Source: an uncultured Acetatifactor sp.
GTDB taxonomy: Bacteria > Bacillota > Clostridia > Lachnospirales > Lachnospiraceae
Assembly: GCA_947581865.1 (NCBI GenBank)
Contig: CANPWA010000007.1
Coordinates: 1 to 64,000 of the forward strand
Length of the DNA: 64,000 nucleotides
Reading direction: 5' to 3'
The notes beneath the pieces were generated by a model. That model did no database searches, was not told the origin of the DNA, and saw nothing but the letters and a program-made list of their open reading frames with translations. Shown piece by piece: positions 27,155 through 37,441 of this stretch (its first letter is position 1; each line of letters begins with the position of its first letter). The position numbers and the translations under genes were made by a program.

Positions 27155-27889
27155 TTATATGCGGTTTCTTAATGATTTCATATAATATTCACGAACAGCC
27201 GCCTTATAATGGTCGCTGATTTCTATCACCGTACCATCGTCTATAACTACTCTGTCAGCGGCGTATTCCATAATATAATTTGTATTTACAAGAAAAGATT
27301 GCCGAATTCTCAAAAACTTCAATTTGTAATTACTTATATCTTCCTCTACATCCTGCAGTTTCCCGTAAAATATATACCGATCCATGGATGTGTCATTATG
27401 TACTGTCCACACATAAATCAAGCGTTTATCACTTTGGAAATACCTTATTTCAGATAGAGGAATGCTAAATTGGATTTTTCTGTTTGAAAAGCTAAAGCAT
27501 TCTCTTTGATCCAAATGTGTACGAACTGCATGATCCAGAACCTCTTTCAGTCTTTGGACGGAAATCGGCTTGTCGATAAAGGCATATGGCTGTACATCTA
27601 TTGCCTCTTTGCAATACTGATCATGTGATGATATGAAAATGATAACTGCATTATTGTCTTTTTCTCTAAGCCTGTGTGCAAATTCAACCCCATTCATCCC
27701 AAGCAGTTCTATATCCACAAGTAAAATATCCATCCTGCCTGTAGTATCTATCTCTAACAACAGATCCTCGCCACTTTGGAAGCAATATACCATGACATTC
27801 CGGGACAGATCCGCCATGATCCCTTCAACAATTCTTTTGCAATAGACCAATTCTCTATATACATCTTCACAGATGCCAATTCTTATCAT
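27155..27889 (-). CDS. LytTR-family response regulator (AgrA-like)
   Basis: receiver domain (GICEDV...DILLVDIELLGMNGVEFA...IDKPIS) and LytTR domain (IRYFQSDKRLIYVWT...FLRIRQSFLVNTNYI). Confidence 0.9.
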   Translation of the reverse strand: MIRIGICEDVYRELVYCKRIVEGIMADLSRNVMVYCFQSGEDLLLEIDTTGRMDILLVDIELLGMNGVEFAHRLREKDNNAVIIFISSHDQYCKEAIDVQPYAFIDKPISVQRLKEVLDHAVRTHLDQRECFSFSNRKIQFSIPLSEIRYFQSDKRLIYVWTVHNDTSMDRYIFYGKLQDVEEDISNYKLKFLRIRQSFLVNTNYIMEYAADRVVIDDGTVIEISDHYKAAVREYYMKSLRNRI

Positions 27890-27922
27890 TCCGTTTCCTC
27901 TCCTGGCAGGGCAAAGGCACCG

Positions 27923-30900
27923 TCAGACGCAGATTTTATCCAGCAGATCTGCGTGTGCTTTGATTTCCTTATAGAATGAACGAACAAAATCTATATATTG
28001 GTCTCTAATCTCATTTTCATCTTTTTCCCGGGAAGAATCGCTCTTTTTCATGACATAGTTAATGCACTTTTCCAGCTGTTTTGACTTTCTCACACTTTCC
28101 TCCAGAATACTCCCTTTATCCTCATGCCTGTTGATACTGTCTGCGATGATGCTTGAAGATTCCCGATCGAACGGCGATAAGATATAGTGACCGATATAGT
28201 AATCAATATCTGACTCCCAGTTCCTGCCCTTCCCAAATGTCTGCGGGAGGCACGGCACGATCAGTTTACTGAACTTCTCATCCGGCTTAAATGCCTTCTT
28301 GATCAGGGAGCGAAAATCTATGCTTTTTGCATGATCTTCACCGCGTTCCAGCACATTTAAATAATCGTACAGGCGCACTTCCTCGCTCATCTGTATACCT
28401 TCAAATTTTTTGGAGCTTGCCCCAAGACTCATATAATACCAGAGCGTATTATCCATGTACTGGATCTTTTTCACATGTACCAGACGGTGAGGCAGCTTAC
28501 AGATAGTTTTCTGTTTTATTTCAATAGCCTTGAGCTCTTCCGAAGCCATGGAATCTTCCGAAGCCTCCTCACACTTCGGAATAGAATACGGCAGCTGGAT
28601 CCCGATCCGAAAACAGTTCCCCGACTCCCACAACTGTTCTACAGGTATTTCCTCATCCTCCAGATACAGTCCCCAATCGCTTACCGTCTTTTTGTAATGC
28701 TTTAAGAACTTACTGAAAAGATCCTGGTCCACATTTTGATAAAAGAGCAGGAGCATAGAAATCAGCACTTCCGGCTTGTCAAAAAACAGTGGTCTGCCCG
28801 CTTCCTGTTTCGCTCTCTGACCGCCCGTCTCTGTCCTGTCGCACAAAAACTGGCACCAGTTCTTAAGGATCTCTCTTCTTACCGCCAGCAGTTCTTCCTC
28901 GTCAATGGCACCCTCCCGAAGGCGGTCCCTGTCAATATTCATGTACTCCATCGGCCGATCATCCATAATCAGCACATCCAGTTTCAGAAAACCCGCATGA
29001 AGCTGTTTATGTCCGTTCTGATGGGCGTAAATAGATTCCGCATTGGAAATCATATTGAATTTGTAACAGATATTATATAAATTTGTTACTTTTTCCGGCA
29101 GGATCAAACGTCTCCTTTCGCTTCCTTCCTCCTGCACGATTTTGCACGGTCGGATTGTCAGACAATAGCACCTGTAGGTCTTCTTATCCCAGAAGATGGC
29201 TTTATCCTGTTTAAAGCAGTATTCCCCCGCCGGCATGACAGAAAACGAATTGAGCGTCTCGCCAAATTTTTCTTTTTCACCGCCTTTCAGGTAAAAATAG
29301 CTTTTGCGCAGCCGCTTGCGCGTACTCCTTCTTTCATTGACATAACCGTCTTTTTCTATGATCGTCTCCTCAAAATATACATTAAAGTAATCCACAGGGG
29401 ATTCTTTTATTTTTTTTTTGCACGCAACGGCGATCTCTGTGTAGAGAATATCCAGTTCCTCTCCCGCATCAAATTCCACATCATAATACTTAAAGGAATC
29501 CTTTGGTGCGCCGCCATTTTCCAGGAAGTTCTCCTTTTTTACAATAATCTTCACATTCGTCCCCGGAACGGAATTATTGGAATAAGGTCCCTGAGGGCTT
29601 TCAGGCAGATCCTGGACTTCTATCTTTCCATGGTTTTTGCCGTATGAGTATAGGGAAATCAGGCGTTCCGGCGCATTGTGCTGTCTGGTATAAAAATCCA
29701 CACAGTCCGTCAGCTGGAACACCGACTGCAGACCGATGCCGAATACACCGGACGGTCTCAGCCAGGCGGGCATGCTGTCCAACAGCCTGCGCACCCGGTC
29801 ATTGTTTTCCTTACTGGAGCCCAGATCCGCTATATACTTTATCTCTTCCTTCGTGATCCCGATTCCCTTGTCCTTGACAACAACGATCACCTGCTCCCGC
29901 ATCTTGTCTTCAATGACTTCCACCGTCACATCATAGTTCCCGAAAATAGCCGTTCTGTTATCCTTGAGCAGATCGAGCATATTAAGACCGTACTTTGCAA
30001 CGCTTTTTGACAGTCCGTATGAGATGTAACGGTTATGGAGCAGATCATACCACAGCTGCAGCAGCGATGCGTCAATGGCATTTTGTACCATTTCCCGTAT
30101 CCCCACATATTTATCCCGGTATATGCTGGTCCCCTCCAGCAGCTTCATCACGCGCTCCTGGGACATTTTCATCTGAAATGTCTTGTTTTCCGCCATATAT
30201 TCCATATCGTCCACATAGATATGTACTTCGATATTTGCAGGAGGATTCCCAAAATTGGGCGGTGCGATCCTGTTCCATTGCATTACCAGTTCTTCCCGCT
30301 CATTCGTCAGCATTTCTGTCCACTCACTGACCAGGGCTGCTACCTGGTTGCACTCCTTCTGCGCCACTTCTCTTAAGAATTCTTCTTTCTTAATATCCTT
30401 TTCTTCCAGGACTTCGTTCCGCTTTGAATAGCACTGGACAATAACTTCGATTTCATCCGGTGTTATCAGCATATGTGACACAGCCTCATGTTTCCGGTAA
30501 TGCATCACGGACAGTTTCGGAATGATATTCTTGTCTTTAGCGATCTCCTTGACGAACCAGTCCGGGAACCGGTCGTTATCCATGTCCAGCAGATCCCCCA
30601 GGCGCAGCAGCGCCGCAACAAAGCGCGGATGATAGTCATCACCGCACATACCGTCAGCCTTTGCAGGCATTTTCAGCATATCCTTTACCGTCTGCCCATG
30701 GCACATGCAGATGTTCACAATACCCTCTGTCCCGAAGACAAATCTTCTTTTTATGTTTTCATCGAAGAGACCCTGGAAATCCCTGCGGACATCCATGACC
30801 CCTTTCCAGTGCGCAGGGCGCTGATACAGCTGAATGACCATCATGATGGAAAAATAGATTTCCTGCAGCGATATGTTTGGCTTGCCGTCACCGATATAAT

Positions 30901-31351
30901 AGAGCAGATTTTTTACCGCATTGATATCCTCCTTCTCCAGATAGTCCGCGTTTCTTTCCGCCTTTTTCAAAAAAGCTTCAAACTCATCGCTTCCCAAAAT
31001 ATCATATATTTTATTAAAAGTAAGCGCCATCCCGTAATCATGAGCATACGCGCAGACAAGAAGCATAAAGGTATCTGTGGCAGAAAGCCTGCAGATACGT
31101 TCTTCGCCCAAAAATCTCTCTATCGTCCGAATGATCGTACGGCTGTGGCTCCCGTCGTGCAGACTGTAATTGACAAAAGTGCTTCGGGACGGAAGCAGCT
31201 TATCCTCTATCTGCTTTTTGACCAGTATCCACAGGCTTCTGATTTCCTCCACGGCCGACGATCTCTTTCCCAGCTCTTCAAAATGCCGCTCCAGTGTCAT
31301 CTGTATATTGGATTCGTAGATCTGTTCTATCTTTTCCATTTCCATCTCCAT
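27923..31351 (-). CDS. HD-domain + HSP90-like (GHKL) ATPase protein, putative defence/conflict protein
   Basis: HDGSHSRTI, AYAHDYGM, LLRLGDLLDMDNDRF (HD-type); REMVQNAIDASLLQLW, VVVKDKGIGITKEEI, SGVFGIGLQSVF (GHKL ATPase). Confidence 0.75.
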   Translation of the reverse strand: MEMEMEKIEQIYESNIQMTLERHFEELGKRSSAVEEIRSLWILVKKQIEDKLLPSRSTFVNYSLHDGSHSRTIIRTIERFLGEERICRLSATDTFMLLVCAYAHDYGMALTFNKIYDILGSDEFEAFLKKAERNADYLEKEDINAVKNLLYYIGDGKPNISLQEIYFSIMMVIQLYQRPAHWKGVMDVRRDFQGLFDENIKRRFVFGTEGIVNICMCHGQTVKDMLKMPAKADGMCGDDYHPRFVAALLRLGDLLDMDNDRFPDWFVKEIAKDKNIIPKLSVMHYRKHEAVSHMLITPDEIEVIVQCYSKRNEVLEEKDIKKEEFLREVAQKECNQVAALVSEWTEMLTNEREELVMQWNRIAPPNFGNPPANIEVHIYVDDMEYMAENKTFQMKMSQERVMKLLEGTSIYRDKYVGIREMVQNAIDASLLQLWYDLLHNRYISYGLSKSVAKYGLNMLDLLKDNRTAIFGNYDVTVEVIEDKMREQVIVVVKDKGIGITKEEIKYIADLGSSKENNDRVRRLLDSMPAWLRPSGVFGIGLQSVFQLTDCVDFYTRQHNAPERLISLYSYGKNHGKIEVQDLPESPQGPYSNNSVPGTNVKIIVKKENFLENGGAPKDSFKYYDVEFDAGEELDILYTEIAVACKKKIKESPVDYFNVYFEETIIEKDGYVNERRSTRKRLRKSYFYLKGGEKEKFGETLNSFSVMPAGEYCFKQDKAIFWDKKTYRCYCLTIRPCKIVQEEGSERRRLILPEKVTNLYNICYKFNMISNAESIYAHQNGHKQLHAGFLKLDVLIMDDRPMEYMNIDRDRLREGAIDEEELLAVRREILKNWCQFLCDRTETGGQRAKQEAGRPLFFDKPEVLISMLLLFYQNVDQDLFSKFLKHYKKTVSDWGLYLEDEEIPVEQLWESGNCFRIGIQLPYSIPKCEEASEDSMASEELKAIEIKQKTICKLPHRLVHVKKIQYMDNTLWYYMSLGASSKKFEGIQMSEEVRLYDYLNVLERGEDHAKSIDFRSLIKKAFKPDEKFSKLIVPCLPQTFGKGRNWESDIDYYIGHYILSPFDRESSSIIADSINRHEDKGSILEESVRKSKQLEKCINYVMKKSDSSREKDENEIRDQYIDFVRSFYKEIKAHADLLDKICV

Positions 31352-31408
31352 TCCAGGCAGAAAGGCTTCTTAATGATCCCGCTGCCTCAAGGCTCCAAAT
31401 CCTGATTT

Positions 31409-31930
31409 TCAGCTGTTTTCGTGTCCGTTGTTCACGGCCGGCGCCGGAGCCGCCCTGCTGACCGTCTCACACCACTCCAGGGCTTCACTGCTGTAAATTT
31501 CCTCCACGCTCTGCACAAAGAGATCGTATCTTCCCTCTTCATCCAATGCATGATATTTACCGCAGCTCGCGGCATACTGGCGCTGTTCGCTCATAAGTTT
31601 TGAATTTGATCTGCGGTACAGGATCCATTTCTCTTTCATGGAAAACAGGTGAATCACGGAATCGATCAGAATACATATTGATGAGGCGGCCACAACGATC
31701 CAGGGATGTCCGTTCATTCCGGGTACCGCTTCAAAAACGGGAATTGCGGCCAAAGCGCCGTATTTAATGACGCTTAAGGTAAAATAAGCATGCTTATACA
31801 GATCGGATCTCTGCTGATAATAATCGATATAGTTCCGTACTACCCTCATGGATTCCTCCCTGCTGTTCTCCGGATTCCATATGCAGTAATCTCCGCCGCT
31901 GTGCAGCTGTTTTTCCGTTTTCCTGCCCAT
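31409..31930 (-). CDS. SLATT/DUF4231-like two-TM membrane protein
   Basis: two TM segments (YGALAAIPVFEAVPG; PWIVVAASSICILIDSVIHLF) then WILYRRSNSKLMSEQRQYAASCGKYHAL...FVQSVEEIYSSEALEWCE as in DUF4231/SLATT. Confidence 0.7.
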   Translation of the reverse strand: MGRKTEKQLHSGGDYCIWNPENSREESMRVVRNYIDYYQQRSDLYKHAYFTLSVIKYGALAAIPVFEAVPGMNGHPWIVVAASSICILIDSVIHLFSMKEKWILYRRSNSKLMSEQRQYAASCGKYHALDEEGRYDLFVQSVEEIYSSEALEWCETVSRAAPAPAVNNGHENS

Positions 31931-32074
31931 ACTGTCCCCCCTTGATTTTTTGAACATCTCCACCCTCTGGCATTCCGCCGTTTTGGTGTTTTTTGTGTTG
32001 GAAAACATTGTTTTGATTTGTGAGTAGATTTATAACATTCTATCATTATGTTACATTAAATTCAAGATAATCCA

Positions 32075-32111
32075 AAAAAATAGCAGGAAATGTTTATAGC
32101 ATTTTCCTGCT
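32075..32111 (-). terminator. rho-independent terminator downstream of hemZ
   Basis: agcaggaaa...tttcctgct stem followed on the minus strand by TTTTTTT. Confidence 0.7.
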
Positions 32112-32278
32112 GCTTATCCTCTTTACTTCCATAAAAAAGGGGCTGCCGCACTAAGGTTTTCAAGCGTTAAAGCGACAGCACATTAAGTATGAATATGCAA
32201 TCATCAACTCCGGTCAGGTTAGTTTTTTGTACAACATAGCAAATATTACCCAGCCAATCATTTCACGCAGATCTTGAG

Positions 32279-33781
32279 TCATCCGTCACGAAATAGTACG
32301 CGCTTTCTCTCGATCATCTCCTCGATCCTCTCGATATACTGGGCGACTTCCTTGACATTCTCGCTTCGCTCGATACGCCCGTCCGGGTACACCCTTTTCG
32401 TGATCGAGCCGGCCCCTAATGCCACGATGGTCTGCACTTCCTCCATGATGAGGATATTATACAGCCCATATTTCCCGGGTCTGGCATAGCCCACATTCTC
32501 AAAGTTGCCGGACATGTTCTTCTGACGGTAGAGGTAATAGGGCTTCATACCCATTCTCTCTGCCCCCGCCCGGGCAAGCTCCATGGTGGCTTCCGTGTTT
32601 CGCAGAGTCTCAATCCCATTCTCCTGAATCCACTGATTTAAACGGGCAGCACGCTTGATCGCCAGGGAATGCACCGTAAGGCTGTCCGGCGCAAGCTCCG
32701 TCACCCTGTCCATGGTGCGCCTCACATCCTCCTGGGTCTCTCCGGGCAGCCCAAGGATCAGATCCATATTGATATTGGAAAAACCGGTCTCCCTGGCAAT
32801 CCGGTATGCCTCCAGCACCTGTTCCACGGAAGCCTTCCTGCCGATGATGTCCAAAGTCTCCTGTTTCATGGTCTGGGGGTTGACGGAAATGCGCTCCACT
32901 CCGTGACGCCTGAGCACCTCGAGTTTTTCCCGTGTGATACTGTCCGCACGCCCTGCCTCCACGGTAAATTCCTTTACGTTTCCAAGATCAAAATTTTCCC
33001 TCAGCGCGCCAAGGAGTCTGTCCAGCTGCCGTGGCTCCAGTGTGGTGGGGGTTCCGCCGCCAATGTAAATGGTGTCCGTCACCTGCCCCCGCATCTGCCC
33101 GGACACAAACTCCATCTCCCGGATCAGACAGTCGATATAAGTTTCAACCATATTCTGATATCTCCCGATGGGATAGGAGGTGAAGGAACAGTACAGACAG
33201 GTGGTGGGGCAAAAGGGAATTCCTATGTAAAGGCTGTAACCTTTATCGTAATGTATCTGCCGCAGAAGCTCCCGCTCCCTCTTGGCGATGTCCAGCCCTA
33301 ACCGTGCCTTCCCGGGGCTGGTCTGATAATATTGTTCAAAGGTGTCCAGAATCTTCTGCTCACTTTCTCCCTGCTCCAGCATCCCGTAGGCGATCTTGGT
33401 GGGGCGGATTCCCGTAAGACTGCCCCAGGGAAGGCTTACGCCTGTATGATCACACAAAACGCCGTAGAGGAAACGCTTAAATTCCTGCTTGTAGCCCGTC
33501 AGGTCTTTTTTCTGCGCCTCCCTGCCCGGCAAAACGGCATTCCACACAAACGACTTTTCCCCGATACGAATCTTTGCTCCCGTCTCCGTCAGTTCCATAT
33601 ACACACAGAGCAGGCTTTCTCCGGCGCGCTGCCGGTCTTCCTGCTCTTTTGCCGTCTGTCGTCTCCTCTGTCCGGTGCTCTCCGGCGTGAGAATCGTCAC
33701 GCTCTCACCGGGATAAAACGCCCGCACCAAAGAATTGACATCATATTCATAATTTGCTTTGTTCAACTCGATAATCAGCAT
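32279..33781 (-). CDS. hemZ: coproporphyrinogen III oxidase-like radical SAM protein
   Basis: YIGIPFCPTTCLYCSFTSYPI radical SAM CxxxCxxC motif and HemZ-like architecture; start assigned at MLIIELNKANYEYD. Confidence 0.85.
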   Translation of the reverse strand: MLIIELNKANYEYDVNSLVRAFYPGESVTILTPESTGQRRRQTAKEQEDRQRAGESLLCVYMELTETGAKIRIGEKSFVWNAVLPGREAQKKDLTGYKQEFKRFLYGVLCDHTGVSLPWGSLTGIRPTKIAYGMLEQGESEQKILDTFEQYYQTSPGKARLGLDIAKRERELLRQIHYDKGYSLYIGIPFCPTTCLYCSFTSYPIGRYQNMVETYIDCLIREMEFVSGQMRGQVTDTIYIGGGTPTTLEPRQLDRLLGALRENFDLGNVKEFTVEAGRADSITREKLEVLRRHGVERISVNPQTMKQETLDIIGRKASVEQVLEAYRIARETGFSNINMDLILGLPGETQEDVRRTMDRVTELAPDSLTVHSLAIKRAARLNQWIQENGIETLRNTEATMELARAGAERMGMKPYYLYRQKNMSGNFENVGYARPGKYGLYNILIMEEVQTIVALGAGSITKRVYPDGRIERSENVKEVAQYIERIEEMIERKRVLFRDG

Positions 33782-33785
33782 CTGT

Positions 33786-34451
33786 CTACTCCCCGCAGAA
33801 GGGATTGTATTGTTTCTCATGTCCCACAGTGGTGCTGTCCCCGTGTCCCGGATAAAGTTTCGTCTCCTCCGGCAGGACAAACAATTTTTCCCTGATGGAA
33901 CGGATCAGCGTTCCCATGCTTCCGGTGGGCAGGTCCGTCCTTCCCACGGATTCCTGGAAGATCGTATCCCCGCAGACGCAAAATCCCGCCTCTTCAAAAT
34001 AAAAGCAGCATCCTCCCTCAGTGTGTCCGGGGGTGGCGATCACCGTACAGCCAATGCCCGCAATCTCAATCTTGTCACCATCCCTCACATAAACATCCGC
34101 CTCCACCGTGCAGGCTCTGCCTGCACCCTCCGAGACATTTTTTCGGGCGTTTCCAAGAAGCTCCCGCTCCGCCTCACAGGCATAAACCGATACGCTGTCA
34201 TAGCCATGGTGTTCTGCCGTCTCGTTTGCAGCGGCGCGCAGCGCTTCCACACCCCAGATATGGTCAAAATGTCCGTGAGTCAAAAGAATCCCTGCGGTGC
34301 GCAGATGGTTCTTGTTGAGATTGGCAAATATCTGTCTGCCATAATCCGCCGGGTCAATGACAATGCACTCCTGCGCTCCCTCTCTGTATACAAAATAGGT
34401 GTTGGTAGCGCAGGGACCCAGCACCATACGTCCGATCTTTAACCCGCTCAT
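33786..34451 (-). CDS. MBL-fold metallo-hydrolase
   Basis: ILLTHGHFDHIWG, TPGHTEGGCCFYF, LYPGHGDSTTVGHEK. Confidence 0.9.
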   Translation of the reverse strand: MSGLKIGRMVLGPCATNTYFVYREGAQECIVIDPADYGRQIFANLNKNHLRTAGILLTHGHFDHIWGVEALRAAANETAEHHGYDSVSVYACEAERELLGNARKNVSEGAGRACTVEADVYVRDGDKIEIAGIGCTVIATPGHTEGGCCFYFEEAGFCVCGDTIFQESVGRTDLPTGSMGTLIRSIREKLFVLPEETKLYPGHGDSTTVGHEKQYNPFCGE

Positions 34452-34524
34452 ACGCCTTCCTTTCTCATTCCTGCCAAAAGCATCGAAAAAGCCGTCCTTT
34501 TGTCTGTCAAAACTCTATAATACG

Positions 34525-36828
34525 TCAGCCTGAGGTTCTCTCAATATCGATCACGCTCTCAATCCCACGGATCCTGTCCACGATCCGGCTCAGAGCCTCT
34601 CTGTCACTGATTTCAAAAGTCACCAGCAGCGTCGCCATTCCCTGTTTGCTTGTGCGGGTATTCATGGACAGAATATTGATGTCCTTCTCCGTCATTGCGC
34701 GGGTAATATCCGCCAGCAGACCGTTTCTGTCGTTGGCGTATATCTTGATCTCCGCCATGTATTTCTCCGCCTCGGCATTCTCCGGCATCTGCCACTCCGC
34801 ATCCATGAGACGGACCCTCTCATGCTCCGGCAGACTCAGGATGTTTACGCAGTCTGTGCGGTGAATGGAGATCCCCCGTCCTCTGGTGACAAATCCCACG
34901 ATCTCGTCGCCGGGCACAGGCGAACAGCATTTGGAAAAACGCACGGACAAATCCGCGACTCCCTTCACCACAATTCCGCTCTTTGACCGGATCCTGGAGG
35001 AATGATCTGCCGCACCGGACGCCTCGGCAAGGCTCTGGAGGACTTCCTCGTTGGTCATCTCCCGCTTGTGCGCCTTGTCGTAGAGTTCCTGCAACTTGTT
35101 GATGATCTGTCCCTCTTTGAGGGCTCCGTGCCCCACTGCAGCCAGCACGCTGTCCCAGTCCTTAAAGCCGTATTTGTGCAGCACCACCTCCATGTATTCC
35201 GGTCTGGAGAGGTTGGCGTAATTGATGCCGCGAGCCTTGCAGTAAGCATTTAACAGATCTTTTCCTTTGACAATATTGTCATCCTTGAGTTCATTTTTAA
35301 ACCATTGGTTGATCTTATTCTTCGCCTGGGTGCTCTTTACAATGTTCAGCCAGTCACGGCTGGGTCCTTTGGAGTTTTGGGAAGTGATCACTTCGATCCG
35401 GTCGCCGTTGTGGATCTCATAGTCGAACGTGGCCAGTTTTCCGTTCACGCGTGCGCCCACCATCTTGTTGCCCACGGCGGAATGGATGCTGTAGGCGAAA
35501 TCAATGGGTGTGGAGCCCGCAGGCAGATTTTTCACCTCACCGGTGGGCGTAAAACAGTATACACTGTCGGAGAACAGATCCAGATCGTTCTTCAACAGGT
35601 TCATAAACTCCTTGTTGTCGGACATGTCCCGCTGCCATTCCAGGATCTGCCGCAGCCAGACAAGCTTTTCCTCCTCCTGGGTCTCCACCTTTTTGCCGTC
35701 GGAGGCTTCCTTGTACTTCCAGTGCGCCGCGATACCGTACTCTGCCGCCTTGTGCATCTCAAAGGTACGGATCTGTACCTCGAAAGGCTGCCCCGTGGTT
35801 CCGATCAGCGTAGTGTGAAGGGACTGATACATATTTGCCTTGGGCATGGCGATATAATCCTTAAACCGCCCCGGAATGGGCTTATACATCTCATGGATCA
35901 CACCCAGCGCCGCATAACAGTCTTTTACCGTGTCCACAATGATACGCACTGCAAACAGGTCATAAATCTGATCCAGCGTCTTGTTCTGGTTCTTCATCTT
36001 CTTGTAGATGCTGAAAAAGTGCTTTACACGTCCGTCCACCTTTGCCTTGATGCCGGCGCTCTTAACATGTTCCCCCACCTCATCCACGATACTCTGGATA
36101 TAGCTCTCCCGCACGCTCTTGCGCACGGCGATCTTGTCCACCAGATCGTAATAGATATCCGGCTCCAGATATTTTAAGGACAGATCGTCCAGTTCGATCT
36201 TAACCTTGCTGATACCCAGCCTCTGGGCAATGGGACAATATATCTCCAGCGTCTCCTTGGCGATCCGCTGCTGGCTCTCCGGTTTCTGATACCGCAGCGT
36301 GCGCATATTGTGCAGCCGGTCTGCCAGCTTGATCATGATGACACGGATGTCCTTGGCCATGGCGAGGAACATCTTGCGCAGATTCTCCGCCTGCATCTCC
36401 AGTTTCGCATCCGGCTGGTCGCCTCCTGCCGAGAGCGGTATCTTCTCCAGCTTCGTCACGCCATCCACCAGATGGGCGACATCACTGCCAAACTCCCGCT
36501 CCAGATCCTCCTCCGTCATCACCGTGTCTTCCACCACATCATGGAGCAGCCCTGCCACGATGGTCTCCTTGTCCAGCTCCAGCTCCGCCAGTATGATCGC
36601 CACATTCAGCGGATGGATGATATAGGGCTCGCCAGATTTTCTGAGCTGATCCTCGTGTGCCTTCTTTGCAACCTCATACGCCTTGGCGATCATGGAGATA
36701 TCGTCACTGGGATGATATTTTTTGATATGCGAAATAAGCCTCTGATACAGTTCCTCAGGGGATACAAATTCCTCCTCTGCATTCAGTTTGCCGTCCTCTA
36801 TGACAGCCACACTTTTTTCTTCCGCCAT
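34525..36828 (-). CDS. relA: bifunctional (p)ppGpp synthetase/hydrolase (RelA/SpoT)
   Basis: HD (GLLHDVVEDT), synthetase, TGS (FTPTGEVKNLPAGSTPIDFAY) and ACT domains. Confidence 0.95.
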   Translation of the reverse strand: MAEEKSVAVIEDGKLNAEEEFVSPEELYQRLISHIKKYHPSDDISMIAKAYEVAKKAHEDQLRKSGEPYIIHPLNVAIILAELELDKETIVAGLLHDVVEDTVMTEEDLEREFGSDVAHLVDGVTKLEKIPLSAGGDQPDAKLEMQAENLRKMFLAMAKDIRVIMIKLADRLHNMRTLRYQKPESQQRIAKETLEIYCPIAQRLGISKVKIELDDLSLKYLEPDIYYDLVDKIAVRKSVRESYIQSIVDEVGEHVKSAGIKAKVDGRVKHFFSIYKKMKNQNKTLDQIYDLFAVRIIVDTVKDCYAALGVIHEMYKPIPGRFKDYIAMPKANMYQSLHTTLIGTTGQPFEVQIRTFEMHKAAEYGIAAHWKYKEASDGKKVETQEEEKLVWLRQILEWQRDMSDNKEFMNLLKNDLDLFSDSVYCFTPTGEVKNLPAGSTPIDFAYSIHSAVGNKMVGARVNGKLATFDYEIHNGDRIEVITSQNSKGPSRDWLNIVKSTQAKNKINQWFKNELKDDNIVKGKDLLNAYCKARGINYANLSRPEYMEVVLHKYGFKDWDSVLAAVGHGALKEGQIINKLQELYDKAHKREMTNEEVLQSLAEASGAADHSSRIRSKSGIVVKGVADLSVRFSKCCSPVPGDEIVGFVTRGRGISIHRTDCVNILSLPEHERVRLMDAEWQMPENAEAEKYMAEIKIYANDRNGLLADITRAMTEKDINILSMNTRTSKQGMATLLVTFEISDREALSRIVDRIRGIESVIDIERTSG

Positions 36829-36886
36829 AACCGCTCCCAGATGACTGAAATCTGTCTTGTGTCATTGATGCAACATTCCGCAAATC

Positions 36887-37411
36887 TTATTTGCCGGGAT
36901 AACAGATCGCGGAATCCAGCCGGTATCCGTCAAGCTTCTCCCTGCCTTTAAGCCCTGCAAGCTCCATGAGCACCACAACGCCCGCCACAATACCGCCGAG
37001 AGACTCCACCAGCTCGATCATTGCCCTGGTGGTGCCGCCCGTGGCGATCAGATCGTCCACGATCAAAACTTTCTGCCCCTGCCGGATGCTGTCCTTGTGC
37101 ATCTCAATGACCGCCTGACCATACTCCAGATCATAGGATCTCTCCACCGTCTCGCAGGGAAGTTTCCCCTTTTTGCGGATCAGCACAAAAGGTTTCCTGT
37201 TATTATACGCAATCGGCGCTCCAAATATAAACCCCCGGGATTCCGCACCTGCCACCACGTCATAGTCCAGATCTTTGATCAGCTCCTGCATGGTGTCGAT
37301 GGCAAGATGCAGCCCCTGCGCGTCCTGCAGGACGCTGGTCACATCCCGGAAAATAATCCCTTCCTCCGGAAAATCCGGAATACTTCTCACATAATCCTCC
37401 AGCTTTTTCAT
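36887..37411 (-). CDS. apt: adenine phosphoribosyltransferase
   Basis: VLIVDDLIATGGTTRAMIELV PRPP motif; IPDFPEEGIIFRDVT. Confidence 0.95.
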   Translation of the reverse strand: MKKLEDYVRSIPDFPEEGIIFRDVTSVLQDAQGLHLAIDTMQELIKDLDYDVVAGAESRGFIFGAPIAYNNRKPFVLIRKKGKLPCETVERSYDLEYGQAVIEMHKDSIRQGQKVLIVDDLIATGGTTRAMIELVESLGGIVAGVVVLMELAGLKGREKLDGYRLDSAICYPGK

Positions 37412-37441
37412 GATATGTCCCCTTCTATCTTTGGCAGACGT

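Noticed and set aside
35305-36177. 290-aa plus-strand ORF antisense to relA
   Set aside because: Shadow of a strongly conserved gene; no independent support.
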